NCBI RefSeq assembly: GCF_039535785.1
Contig: NZ_BAAAXV010000009.1
Coordinates: 2,356,001-2,420,000, forward strand
Source: Nonomuraea helvata
GTDB taxonomy: Bacteria > Actinomycetota > Actinomycetes > Streptosporangiales > Streptosporangiaceae
Direction of reading: 5' to 3'
Length of the DNA stretch: 64,000 nucleotides
In this document: piece by piece, positions 35,380 to 43,464 of the stretch
Layout: every line of letters begins with the position of its first letter
Numbering within the stretch: position 1 is the first letter of the stretch
Notes under the pieces: generated by a model
The model's database searches: none
What the model was told of the DNA's origin: nothing
Seen by the model: only the letters and a program-made list of their open reading frames with translations
Position numbers and translations under genes: made by a program

Positions 35380-35742
35380 ATGAAGAGGCCAGACGAGGAT
35401 CCCGAGGACGAGTTCTTCGCTCCCGTGCTGCGTGAGCCGCCGCCTCCCGAGGAGGTCAGTCCCTCCGGCGTGGTGAGCGACACCGGCGTGCCCGACGTGC
35501 CCGGAGGCGGCCACGGCGAGTGGCCGACGTCGCCGCCGCCCTCGAGCTGGCTCGGCGTGCGGCTGCTGGCCGTCGCGCTCGCGCTGCTCGCCGGGGTGGT
35601 CCTGACCGTGCTGGCCCTGCTGGCAGGGCGGCCGCTCCTGGCCATCCCGCCCGCCCTCGTGGCGCTGGCGGCGGCCGTCTACCTCGTGGGGTTCGGCGTG
35701 CGGCGCACGCGCTCCGACGGCGGCCCGCCGACCTTCGGGTGA
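35380..35742 (+). CDS. Small membrane protein of the Hsp20 operon (120 aa)
   Basis: An acidic, Pro-rich N-terminal half (about 1-55) is followed by two close membrane helices (about 57-82 and 84-105: LLAVALALLAGVVLTVLALLAG, then LAIPPALVALAAAVYLVGFG) and a short basic tail. It begins six bases after the preceding stop with GAGG just before the ATG. No family is recognised. Confidence 0.75.
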   Translation: MKRPDEDPEDEFFAPVLREPPPPEEVSPSGVVSDTGVPDVPGGGHGEWPTSPPPSSWLGVRLLAVALALLAGVVLTVLALLAGRPLLAIPPALVALAAAVYLVGFGVRRTRSDGGPPTFG

Positions 35743-35802
35743 CTGGGGCGGTTATCTGGGTAAGCGCCCTGCTGAGGCTCAGTGCGGGGCAGAGGAGCTG
35801 AG

Positions 35803-36051
35803 ATGTCTCTCATCGATTGCGACTGCGTTCGCGAACTGCTGCGGTCGGAGCACCCCGACGCCACGCTCGTCTACGTCCGTGGTGAGTGCGTGGTCCTGCC
35901 CGCGAACGAGGTGGACGACGCGCACAAGGGGCTGGTCATCGCCAGCCGCGACGACCTCGCGGCCTGGCTGCCGGAGGGTGAGCTGTCCGACCAGGCTCTG
36001 GAGGACCTGGCGATCCGGCTGGACAACGTCGCCCGCGACCTCGGCGCCTGA
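35803..36051 (+). CDS. Small hypothetical protein (82 aa)
   Basis: It begins MSLIDCDCVRELL and is acidic and soluble, with alternating strand and helix pattern (ATLVYVRGECVVLP, AWLPEGELSDQALEDLAIRLDNV). AGAGGAG precedes the ATG at five bases, which supports this start over upstream ones. It is 60 bases past the membrane protein and convergent with the two-component regulator 12 bases later. No family is recognised. Confidence 0.7.
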   Translation: MSLIDCDCVRELLRSEHPDATLVYVRGECVVLPANEVDDAHKGLVIASRDDLAAWLPEGELSDQALEDLAIRLDNVARDLGA

Positions 36052-36063
36052 TCCACGCCTGCG

Positions 36064-36714
36064 CTACCCTCCGTTCTCCAGGTAGTGCAGGACGGCCGCC
36101 ACCCGCCGGTCGGTACGGTCGGTCGGCGCGAGATCGAGCTTGGCGAAGATGCTGCGGATGTGCTTGTGCACGGCGCCGTCGGTGACGAAGAGCCGCTCGG
36201 CGATGGCGGCGTTGCCCAGCCCCTCGGCCATCAGGGCCAGCACGTCGCGCTCGCGCGGGCTGAGCCGGTCGAGCCGGCTGTCGGGCCTGCTGCGGGCGAG
36301 CAGCTGCGCGACGACCTCCGGATCGATGGCCGTGCCCCCGTCCGCCACTCGGCGCAGCGCGCCCATGAACTCCTCGACCCGCCCGACCCGCTCCTTGAGC
36401 AGGTAGCCGAGGCGGGAGCTGCCGTGGGCGAGCAGGTCGGTGGCGAACGCCTGCTCCACGTACGCCGACAGCACCAGCACGGCCAGCCCGGGCCGGCGCC
36501 GCCTGGCCTCGACGGCCGCCACGATCCCCTCGTCGGTGTGGGTCGGCGGCATGCGTACGTCCACGATGGCGACGTCCGGCCCGTGGGCGTCGACCGCGGC
36601 CAGGAAGCCGTCGGGGTCGGGAGCGGTCGCCACGACGTCCAGCGACTCCGCGCGCAGCAGCAGCGCGAGCCCTTCGCGCAGCAGCGGGTCGTCCTCGGCG
36701 ATCACAATCCGCAT
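36064..36714 (-). CDS. NarL/LuxR-family response regulator
   Basis: The 216-residue protein has a receiver domain with the acidic pair in IAEDDPLL, phospho-Asp in VAIVDVRMPP (the next residues THTDEG are typical of this subfamily) and Lys in LLKERVG. The C-terminal LuxR domain reads LSPRERDVLALMAEGLGN to VHKHIRSIFAKLDL. It overlaps the upstream kinase gene by 13 bases. The GTACAG-N4-CTGTAC dyad upstream of the kinase is its likely target. Confidence 0.93.
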   Translation of the reverse strand: MRIVIAEDDPLLREGLALLLRAESLDVVATAPDPDGFLAAVDAHGPDVAIVDVRMPPTHTDEGIVAAVEARRRRPGLAVLVLSAYVEQAFATDLLAHGSSRLGYLLKERVGRVEEFMGALRRVADGGTAIDPEVVAQLLARSRPDSRLDRLSPRERDVLALMAEGLGNAAIAERLFVTDGAVHKHIRSIFAKLDLAPTDRTDRRVAAVLHYLENGG

Positions 36715-37964
36715 GGCAGGCTCACCTCCAGGGTGGTCGGGCCCCCTTCGGGGCTGGTCAGTGCGAACGTTCCGTCATGGGCCTCGGCGCGGCGGCGGAT
36801 GCCGGCGAGCCCGGATCCACGGCCCTCGTCCGCCCCGCCGCGGCCGTCGTCGGTGATCCGGAGGTCGAGCCGGTCGTCGCGCCTGCGGACCGTGACGGTG
36901 ACGTGCCCGGCCCCGCTGTGCCTGGCGATGTTGGTGAGCGCCTCCGCCACCACGAAGTACGCCGTGGCCTCGACGGACGCGGCGCACCTGCCGGGCACGT
37001 CGGCGTCGATCCCGCAGGGGATCGGGCAGCTCGCGGCCAGCCCGGTCAAGGCGTCCGCGAGGCTGCGGTCCGCCAGCACCGGCGGCAGGATGCTCCGGGA
37101 GACCGCGCGGAGCTCGGCGAGCGCCTGCTCGGCGGCGTCCTGCGCGCGCTCGAGCATGGCGTCGGCGGTGGACGGGTCGCGGGCGAGCGCGCGGCGGGCC
37201 GCGCCGAGCATGACGTTGACGGCGACGAGCCGGTTCTGCGTGCCGTCGTGCAGCGACCGCTCGATCCGCCGCAGCTCGGCGGCGTGGGCGTCGAGCGCCT
37301 CCGCGCGGGTCGCGGTGAGCTGGGCGACCCGCAGCGCGAGGTCCGTGCTGGGGTCGGCGGAGAGCAGCCGCCGCCCCGGCCACGCCTGTAACCGGGCCAT
37401 GCCCGGGACCAGGGACAGGGACAGTGCGATCCAGCCCAGGCCCAGCAGCGAGATCGCGAGGGCGGTCGAGAAGCCGTGCACCTTCCAGAGCCCCATGGCG
37501 GCGCCGGCCGACTCCTCCGGCGGCAGCAGCCACCACCACAGCGGGAACGTGCCGTCGCGTACCGCGTTGAGCGGCAGCGTCATGCCGATGATCCCGATCA
37601 GCAGGCCGAAGACGGCGTGGGTCAGCGCCCAGCACAGCTCGCGCCGGGAGGCCGGGTTCGTGACGGCGGCCCGCAACCCGGACGGCACCGGGTCGGGACT
37701 TATGACGACGTCGGGCCCCCAGCGGGAGAGCCGCGCGCGCTCCCGGTCGGCGACCGCGCGCAGCCCGCGCAGCGCGGTGGGCACCGCGAGCAGGCCCACG
37801 CCGAGGAGACAGGCCAGCGCGGTGAGGGCCAGGCCCAGCACGGCGACGAGCGCGAGGATCGCGGTGCCGACGCCGCCGACAAGATGCTCAAGTGCGTCGA
37901 GAGTGGCGCGGGCCCGGGCCACCACGTCCGACGGGCGAGCCGGCTTCGCGTCCTGAGTCGGCAT
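36702..37964 (-). CDS. Sensor histidine kinase with multi-helix sensor domain
   Basis: The 420-residue protein has four or five N-terminal membrane helices in a putative-sensor domain (about 35-190), HisKA_3 with phospho-His in ERSLHDGTQNRLVAVN, and HATPase motifs (VAEALTNIARHSGAGH, ITDDGRGG, GSGLAGIRRR). It is partner of the response regulator whose gene it overlaps. It is divergent from a 59-residue two-helix membrane protein gene, and the shared upstream region holds a clean dyad. Confidence 0.93.
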   Translation of the reverse strand: MPTQDAKPARPSDVVARARATLDALEHLVGGVGTAILALVAVLGLALTALACLLGVGLLAVPTALRGLRAVADRERARLSRWGPDVVISPDPVPSGLRAAVTNPASRRELCWALTHAVFGLLIGIIGMTLPLNAVRDGTFPLWWWLLPPEESAGAAMGLWKVHGFSTALAISLLGLGWIALSLSLVPGMARLQAWPGRRLLSADPSTDLALRVAQLTATRAEALDAHAAELRRIERSLHDGTQNRLVAVNVMLGAARRALARDPSTADAMLERAQDAAEQALAELRAVSRSILPPVLADRSLADALTGLAASCPIPCGIDADVPGRCAASVEATAYFVVAEALTNIARHSGAGHVTVTVRRRDDRLDLRITDDGRGGADEGRGSGLAGIRRRAEAHDGTFALTSPEGGPTTLEVSLPCGL

Positions 37965-38015
37965 TCTCCGACCCTAGGACACCGCCGGAACGGAGACGCG
38001 ACAGCCGGACGAAAA

Positions 38016-38031
38016 GTACAGCCTGCTGTAC
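38016..38031. promoter_or_regulatory. Dyad GTACAG-CCTG-CTGTAC
   Basis: Perfect six-base arms with a four-base centre lie 52 bases before the kinase start and 85 bases before the divergent small membrane-protein gene. This form is typical of LuxR/NarL response-regulator sites, so autoregulation by the adjacent system is likely. Confidence 0.55.
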
Positions 38032-38116
38032 CTCGGCCGTCTCGTTGGCGGGATCGCCGGGAGGCGGCCGTGATCCGTAGCGTCCTCCTCATCATCGATC
38101 ACGTGAGGAGCACATC

Positions 38117-38296
38117 ATGACCGGCCTCCGCATCTCCCGTCCCGTGCTGTGGCTGCTGCTGGCGGTCTTCGCGGTCTGCAACATGGTGACGTCCACCGTC
38201 GGCGCCAACGTCTTCATCGGCATCGGGTTCGGCCTGCTCACGCTGGCCTGCGCCGCCGCGCTCGTCCGCGGGCACTACGCGAGCCGCGGCCGATGA
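38117..38296 (+). CDS. Small two-helix membrane protein (59 aa)
   Basis: A short gene read directly: MTGLRISRPVLWLL begins a first helix (about 9-28), a Gly/Val turn follows, and a second helix (about 31-50) ends with a basic tail RGHYASRGR. GAGGAG lies seven bases before the ATG. It is divergent from the histidine kinase and probably its regulated target; small membrane proteins often tune sensor kinases. An inverted repeat starts directly after its stop. Confidence 0.7.
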   Translation: MTGLRISRPVLWLLLAVFAVCNMVTSTVGANVFIGIGFGLLTLACAAALVRGHYASRGR

Positions 38297-38317
38297 CACG
38301 ATCGTTATCTGATCGTG
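38297..38317 (+). terminator. Inverted repeat directly after the small membrane protein
   Basis: CACGATC and GATCGTG form a seven-base stem with a seven-base loop, beginning at the base after the stop codon. It could end the short transcript or serve as an operator for the next gene, which starts 35 bases later. Confidence 0.4.
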
Positions 38318-38351
38318 GAACGAGGCAGTCAAAAGGCGCGTTGCACAGATC

Positions 38352-39956
38352 GTGGGGAAGGGATGGTTAGGGCCGGGGATCGCCCTGGCCGGGATGGGCG
38401 CGGCGGGATGGGGGTACTTCCTGCGGCGCCCGTTGCCTGCCGAGTTGCCGGTGCTGATCGACCTCGGGCTGGTGCTCGCGCTCGGGCTGCTGGCCTGGCT
38501 GGTGATCGACGTGGTCCGGCTGGCACGCGTGACGGCTCGCGCGGAGGGGGACGACCTCGGGCCGGCCGAGGCGCAGGTCACCGTGCGCGTACGGGCCATT
38601 GCGGTGGCCTTCGTCGCCGTGCCGCTCGCCGTGCACGGGTTTGTCCGGGTACGGGAGACGTTCGCCGGAGGGCTGCCCGAACACGGCGAGATCCTCTTCG
38701 GCACGGGACTCGTGGCCGCCGCTGCCGGGTTCGTCCTCATAGCGGGGATGGTGCCCGACTTCACGGCCAAGCCCTTCGCGGGCATGGGGGCGGGGCTGGC
38801 GGCCGTGGCCGCGGCGCTGGCCGCGGTGTCGTTCGCCGGCGCGACGCTGCCCGTCGAGGCGGTCACCGCTGGTGGGAGCGCACGTACTGAGACGGCCGTG
38901 GCAGCGTCGGTGAGCAGACTCGCCTGGCGGTGGCGGGTCCCGGACGGCACCCCCGCCAGACAGGTGGCGGTCGCGGGCGGCACCGCGCTGGTGCGGATCG
39001 GCGACGGCGTCGTGGCGCTGGACTCCCGTACCGGCCGTGAGCGGTGGCACTACCGCAGGCCCGCGGCGCGGGCCACCGGGTTCGAGGTCGCCCCCGACGG
39101 GAGCGTCATGGTGCTCATCTTCGGCCAGGCGACGGGGGCGGAGAAGACCAGAGGACGCACGGTGGTGCTGGACGCCCGTACCGGCGAGGTACGGGCCGAG
39201 CACGCCGGGCAGCCGTTCGCGGACACCGATCCGGCCTCGCACGCTCTCATCGGCGTCTCCCGCGACGGCACGATGATCGGCAGGGACCCGGCGGATCCCG
39301 CCAGGCATGTCTGGGAGCGTCCCGTACGGAAGGGCTGCCACGTCGACCGCCGGCTGGCGAAGCCGTACGCGGTGCTGCGTGACGTCGTCGCCGTGGTGTC
39401 CGACTGCGGCGAGGCGAGCGTGGTGACCGGCCTGGACCCCGCCGACGGCGCCGAGCTGTGGCGGCACGAGGGCGGCGGGCCCGGCTCCGCGGAGATCGCC
39501 CCCTCCTCCGACCTCAGCGCCGTGCGGCTGCGGATCTCGGGCCCTGAGATGGACGGCGCCGGTGTGAAGGACGTGCTGCTGGACCAGCGGACCGGGAAGG
39601 CGATCAACGGCGTCACCGGGAGCGAGACCGCGCTCGGGTACGAGGGCGGACGCGCGCGGCCGTACGCCGGGGGCGGGGCGAGGACCGCCTCGACACCGGA
39701 CCAGGGCGATCCCTCCGACTGGAGGACGGGGCGGCTTCCGCTGAAGGACGGCATGCTCGTGGCGGAGGTGACGGCGACCGGCACGACCTCGATGCGGGTC
39801 ACGGCGCACGTCATGCCGTGGGACGCGGCGAGCGGCACGGACATCCCGTTCGACATGGACCTCGACGGGCGGGAGGGCCGGTTCACGCTGCTCCCCGCCG
39901 CTGGGGCCGTCGTGGTCGCCTTCAGCCCGAGCGCCACGATCGTCGGCCTGACCTGA
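38352..39956 (+). CDS. Membrane protein with PQQ-like beta-propeller
   Basis: The 534-residue protein has four or five N-terminal helices (about 5-165, for example LIDLGLVLALGLLAWLVIDVV), then an outside beta-propeller with PQQ/WD-like blades (GGTALVRIGDGVVALDSRTG, RERWHYRR, LDPADGAELWRHEGG). Two Cys in GCHV and SDCGE may pair. Such proteins bind ligands or scaffold envelope complexes; it has no catalytic motif. The GTG start is tentative: AAAGGCG lies about 14 bases before, and ATG 38391 is an in-frame alternative. Confidence 0.8.
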   Translation: MGKGWLGPGIALAGMGAAGWGYFLRRPLPAELPVLIDLGLVLALGLLAWLVIDVVRLARVTARAEGDDLGPAEAQVTVRVRAIAVAFVAVPLAVHGFVRVRETFAGGLPEHGEILFGTGLVAAAAGFVLIAGMVPDFTAKPFAGMGAGLAAVAAALAAVSFAGATLPVEAVTAGGSARTETAVAASVSRLAWRWRVPDGTPARQVAVAGGTALVRIGDGVVALDSRTGRERWHYRRPAARATGFEVAPDGSVMVLIFGQATGAEKTRGRTVVLDARTGEVRAEHAGQPFADTDPASHALIGVSRDGTMIGRDPADPARHVWERPVRKGCHVDRRLAKPYAVLRDVVAVVSDCGEASVVTGLDPADGAELWRHEGGGPGSAEIAPSSDLSAVRLRISGPEMDGAGVKDVLLDQRTGKAINGVTGSETALGYEGGRARPYAGGGARTASTPDQGDPSDWRTGRLPLKDGMLVAEVTATGTTSMRVTAHVMPWDAASGTDIPFDMDLDGREGRFTLLPAAGAVVVAFSPSATIVGLT

Positions 39957-39973
39957 TGTGGGAAGAGTAACGT

Positions 39974-40741
39974 GTGGATCCTCGTACGAGGAGAGGAGCG
40001 CGCTTGTTCGGCGCCGATGTGCACGCCTATCTCAGGGCGGCGGCAGGGGATCGGGCCGTCCGGTCCGGGCCGTTCATGATCCGGTTCGACGAGCATGACG
40101 ACGCGCTCGCGTTCAACTACGCCATCCCCGACGACGACGCCGCGCCGACCGCGGACGAGATCGCCGCGCTGATCGCGGAGTTCCGCGGGCGGGCCAGGAC
40201 ACCCCGGCTCGAGTACGTGCCGCAGGCGGCCCCGAAGGTGGAAGGCGCCCTGTCCGCGGCGGGGTTCACCGTGGAGGGCCGCTACCCGCTGCTGGTCTGC
40301 CCGCCGGACGAGGTGGTGGACACTCCGGTGGACATCCGGGTCGAGCTCGTGACCGACGACGCCGCTCTCTGGCAGGCCGCGCGGGTGATGAACGAGGCGT
40401 TCGAGGCGCCCGAGGCCACCGAGCACGATGTCGCCCGGTTCCGGCGGGTCCTCGACGGCGGCGGCCTGGTCGCCGTCGCCCTGGACGGCGCGGAGGCCGT
40501 CGGCGCCGGGCAGCTCGGCCGCCCGCACCGAGGGGTCGCCGAGGTGGCGGGCATCGCGGTCCGCGCCTCGCACCGGCGGCGCGGCATCGCCGGGGCGGTC
40601 ACGGCGCTGCTGACGCGCGGGGGCACGGCCGCCGGGATCACGACCCCGTTCCTCACACCCGGCGACGACGGCGCCGCCCGGGTCTACGCCCGGGTCGGCT
40701 ACCGGAAGGTGGGCGAGGCGCTCCACATCGTCCTCCACTGA
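39974..40741 (+). CDS. GNAT-family N-acetyltransferase
   Basis: The 255-residue protein has a C-terminal GNAT domain (about 115-255) with the acetyl-CoA motif VRASHRRRGIAGAVTALL and a final GYRKVGE segment. The N-terminal 110 residues form a second, degenerate GNAT-like half. It begins at GTG 17 bases after the propeller gene, so they may be co-transcribed. It transfers an acetyl group to an unknown amine. Confidence 0.88.
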   Translation: MDPRTRRGARLFGADVHAYLRAAAGDRAVRSGPFMIRFDEHDDALAFNYAIPDDDAAPTADEIAALIAEFRGRARTPRLEYVPQAAPKVEGALSAAGFTVEGRYPLLVCPPDEVVDTPVDIRVELVTDDAALWQAARVMNEAFEAPEATEHDVARFRRVLDGGGLVAVALDGAEAVGAGQLGRPHRGVAEVAGIAVRASHRRRGIAGAVTALLTRGGTAAGITTPFLTPGDDGAARVYARVGYRKVGEALHIVLH

Positions 40742-40759
40742 CGCGGAGCGCCGTCACCT

Positions 40760-41983
40760 TTACTTCCTCTCCTCCATGGTCACGGTCACCGTGCTCGTCT
40801 TCCCGTCCCGCTGGTACGTGACCTCCACCTGCTGGCCCACCTTGAACCCGCGGACCTGACCGACGACCGTGTCACCGCCCTGGACCGGCGTGTTGCCGAT
40901 CTTGGTGATCAGGTCGCCCTGCTTCAGCCCGGCCTTCTCCGCCGGGCTGCCCGCGGTCACCTGGCGGACCAGCGCGCCGGGCACGTCGCCGGTCGCGTCG
41001 GTGACGCTCACCCCGAGGAACGCGTGGCTCACCTTCCCCTTGCTGATGAGCTGCTCGGAGACCTGCTTGGCGGTGTTCACCGGGATCGCGAAGCCGAGGT
41101 TGACCCCGTCGGCGGCGACCGCGCTGTTGATGCCGACCAGCTCGCCGGCGGCGTTGACCAGCGCGCCGCCCGAGTTGCCGGGGTTGATCGCCGCATCCGT
41201 CTGGATCATGCCGCCGAGCGTGGTCGTCTCGGCCGCCTGCCCCTGCCGGCCCCAGCCCGGCGGGAGCTGCTGGTCCTGACCGCCGCTCCCGGAGGTCACC
41301 GTACGGTCGAGCGCGCTGATGATGCCCGCCGTCACCGTACCGTCGAGTCCGAGCGGACTGCCGATGGCCAGGACGTCGTCCCCGACCTTGAGCTGGTCGC
41401 TGTCGCCCAGCGTGGCCTTGGCCAGCCCCGAGACGTCCGCCGCCCGGATGACGGCGAGGTCGGTGGCCGGGTCGGTGCCGACCACGGTCGCCTTGGCCGT
41501 CTTGCCGTCACTGAACTTCACCGTCAGCTGGGCGCCCTGCCCGGCCACGACGTGGTTGTTGGTCAGGATCAGGCCGTCCTCCGACAGCACCACGCCGGAC
41601 CCCTCGGCGTTCTGACCCTGGATCATCACCACCGACGGCTGCACCTTCTCCGCCACCTGCGCGACCGTGAGCTGGCCCGAGGCCGTGCGGAAGACCGGGC
41701 TCGCCGTGGCCGTCTTGGTGACGGTCGGCACCGGGCGGGCCCCCTCCGCCACGTACGCGCCCACGGCCCCGCCCCCGAGCGCCGCCACCGTCAACGCCGT
41801 CACGGCGGCCAGCGCGAGCCCCGCGATCGCCTTGCGCGTGAGCACGAACCCCGCCCGCCTCGGCGGCGGGGGCGGCGGAAGCACCGGGCCCGGCCGGGTG
41901 AAGCCTCCGGCTGTGGGCGGCCTGTCACCGAACTGACTCCAGCCGCCGGCGGCGTTGTCCTCGCGAGGGGCGTTCGCGTCCAT
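40760..41983 (-). CDS. HtrA/DegP-like membrane serine protease with PDZ
   Basis: The 407-residue protein has a Pro-rich cytoplasmic N-terminus (about 1-48), one membrane helix (about 51-77) and an outside trypsin-like domain with catalytic His144 (TNNHVV), Asp175 (TDLAVI) and Ser271 (GNSGGAL), then one PDZ domain (about 310-405). These proteases act in envelope protein quality control. ATG 41983 is chosen because AGGAGA lies five to six bases before it. It is convergent with the GNAT gene. Confidence 0.95.
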   Translation of the reverse strand: MDANAPREDNAAGGWSQFGDRPPTAGGFTRPGPVLPPPPPPRRAGFVLTRKAIAGLALAAVTALTVAALGGGAVGAYVAEGARPVPTVTKTATASPVFRTASGQLTVAQVAEKVQPSVVMIQGQNAEGSGVVLSEDGLILTNNHVVAGQGAQLTVKFSDGKTAKATVVGTDPATDLAVIRAADVSGLAKATLGDSDQLKVGDDVLAIGSPLGLDGTVTAGIISALDRTVTSGSGGQDQQLPPGWGRQGQAAETTTLGGMIQTDAAINPGNSGGALVNAAGELVGINSAVAADGVNLGFAIPVNTAKQVSEQLISKGKVSHAFLGVSVTDATGDVPGALVRQVTAGSPAEKAGLKQGDLITKIGNTPVQGGDTVVGQVRGFKVGQQVEVTYQRDGKTSTVTVTMEERK

Positions 41984-42133
41984 GTCATCTCCTAGAGTCC
42001 CGATGACATAAGAGTGACGAACGGCGAGTAAGACCTGGTTAAGGCGAAGATCCCCGTGCCCGGCCCGCCCTGATACCGGCCTTATCGCCGCAGGCAGCAC
42101 CTACACCCCGGCCGGAAGTTTTTCTCAAGGTCG

Positions 42134-42163
42134 GCCCGGCCCGCTCATCAGGGCGGGCCGGGC
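42134..42163 (-). terminator. Terminator after the MetE-like gene
   Basis: GCCCGGCCCGC and GCGGGCCGGGC form an 11-base stem with an eight-base loop, seven bases past the leftward MetE-like stop and upstream of the HtrA start. Confidence 0.75.
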
Positions 42164-42170
42164 GCTGGGG

Positions 42171-43289
42171 TCAGTCCCAGACCTTCCTCGCCGTGTCCGC
42201 GACGAGCTCCAGCTTGCGCCGCTCGTCGTCCACCGTGAGCAGGTTCCCCCTGGCGGTGGAGGCGAAGCCGCACTGCGGGCTGAGCGCGAGGTTCTCGAGC
42301 GGTACGTACTTGGCGGCCTCGTCGATACGGCGGCGCAGCTCGTCCTGCGACTCCAGCCCCGGGATCTTGGACGAGACCAGCCCGAGCACGACGGTCGTGC
42401 CCTGAGGGACGAACCGCAGCGGCTCGAACCCCCCGGCCCGTTCCGTGTCGTACTCGAGCAGGAACCGGTCGACCGGCACCTCCCCGAACAGCCGCTCCGC
42501 GATCGGCTCGTAGCCGCCCCTGGACATCCACGCGCTGCGGTTGTTCCCCCTGCAGATGTGCATCGCGACCGTGACCTCGGGGTTCATGGCCTTGGCCGCG
42601 CGCACCAGTTCGGCGTCCACCGAGATCGTCGAGTCGAGGATCGTCTCCGGGGCCGGCGCGTGGGGCCCGAGCATGCGCACGCGGAACTCGGGGTCGATGA
42701 CCTGGTTGTAGCCCAGGGAGTCGAGCTGGATCCAGTTCACGCCCCGGTCCAGCAGATCCTTGATCTCGGCGATCCGCAGCGCGACGAGGTCGCGCATCAT
42801 GTCTCCGGGCGTCGGGTAGACGGCGTCGCTGAGCCCGGGTCGCCACAGGAGGTTCCCCATGGACGAGCTCATCATCGTGATCTTGAACTGACCGGGCGCG
42901 TGCCGGGCGAGGAAGTCCGCCTCGACGGCGGTGAGCTGCGTCTTCTGGGTCAGCTTGCCGCTCGCGACCACCATCTCGAACGCGGTCTCCTCGGGCGGCA
43001 CCTCCCCGCCGTCCCTGAACCAGGTGGAGTTGGGCACCGGCACGGGCTCCACCCCGCCGAGCGACTCCATCAGGCCGGCCATCCAGGTGGCCCGCCGTAC
43101 CTCGCCGTCGGTGAAGACCTCGATGCCGGCCTCGCGCTGGAGGTCGAGCGCGGCCAGCGCCGCGCTCTCCTCCATTCTGGCCAGCTCCTCGGCGCTCAGC
43201 TCGCCGCGCTCGCGGGCCCGCCTGGCCTGCAGTAACTCGGGCGGGCGCAGCAGGCTGCCGACGTGTTCGGCGTGGTGGCTGGTAGGCAT
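42171..43289 (-). CDS. MetE-like C-terminal domain protein (cobalamin-independent methyl/alkyl transferase family)
   Basis: The 372-residue TIM-barrel protein matches the C-terminal half of MetE and stand-alone relatives such as epoxyalkane:CoM transferase. Zinc ligands are visible as His and Cys in MHICRGN and Cys in SPQCGFAS; the start HAEHVGSLLRP is typical. It lacks the MetE N-terminal barrel, so it is probably a thiol alkyltransferase of unknown substrate rather than methionine synthase. GAGGAGG precedes the ATG. It is divergent from the MFS pump. Confidence 0.9.
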   Translation of the reverse strand: MPTSHHAEHVGSLLRPPELLQARRARERGELSAEELARMEESAALAALDLQREAGIEVFTDGEVRRATWMAGLMESLGGVEPVPVPNSTWFRDGGEVPPEETAFEMVVASGKLTQKTQLTAVEADFLARHAPGQFKITMMSSSMGNLLWRPGLSDAVYPTPGDMMRDLVALRIAEIKDLLDRGVNWIQLDSLGYNQVIDPEFRVRMLGPHAPAPETILDSTISVDAELVRAAKAMNPEVTVAMHICRGNNRSAWMSRGGYEPIAERLFGEVPVDRFLLEYDTERAGGFEPLRFVPQGTTVVLGLVSSKIPGLESQDELRRRIDEAAKYVPLENLALSPQCGFASTARGNLLTVDDERRKLELVADTARKVWD

Positions 43290-43404
43290 ACTTCCTCCTC
43301 GGTTCGAGGGGCGGGTGGCGCCCGGCCGTGAGGTCGATGTGCAACAGCCACTCTCCGCCGCCCATCGACGGCCGTCCACCCATAGGCGAGTTGCGTACAT
43401 CCCA

Positions 43405-43436
43405 CTCTCATGCGTACAATGTTCGCATAACGAGAG
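43405..43436. promoter_or_regulatory. Interrupted dyad before the MFS pump
   Basis: CTCTC-ATGCG on the left pairs with CGCAT and GAGAG on the right around TACAATGTT. The element GCGTAC recurs three times nearby (43393, 43412 and reversed near 43441). The region is shared by the divergent MetE-like gene and the pump and is a likely repressor site. Confidence 0.4.
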
Positions 43437-43464
43437 CGACGTACGCAGACCGTGGAAGGTTGCG

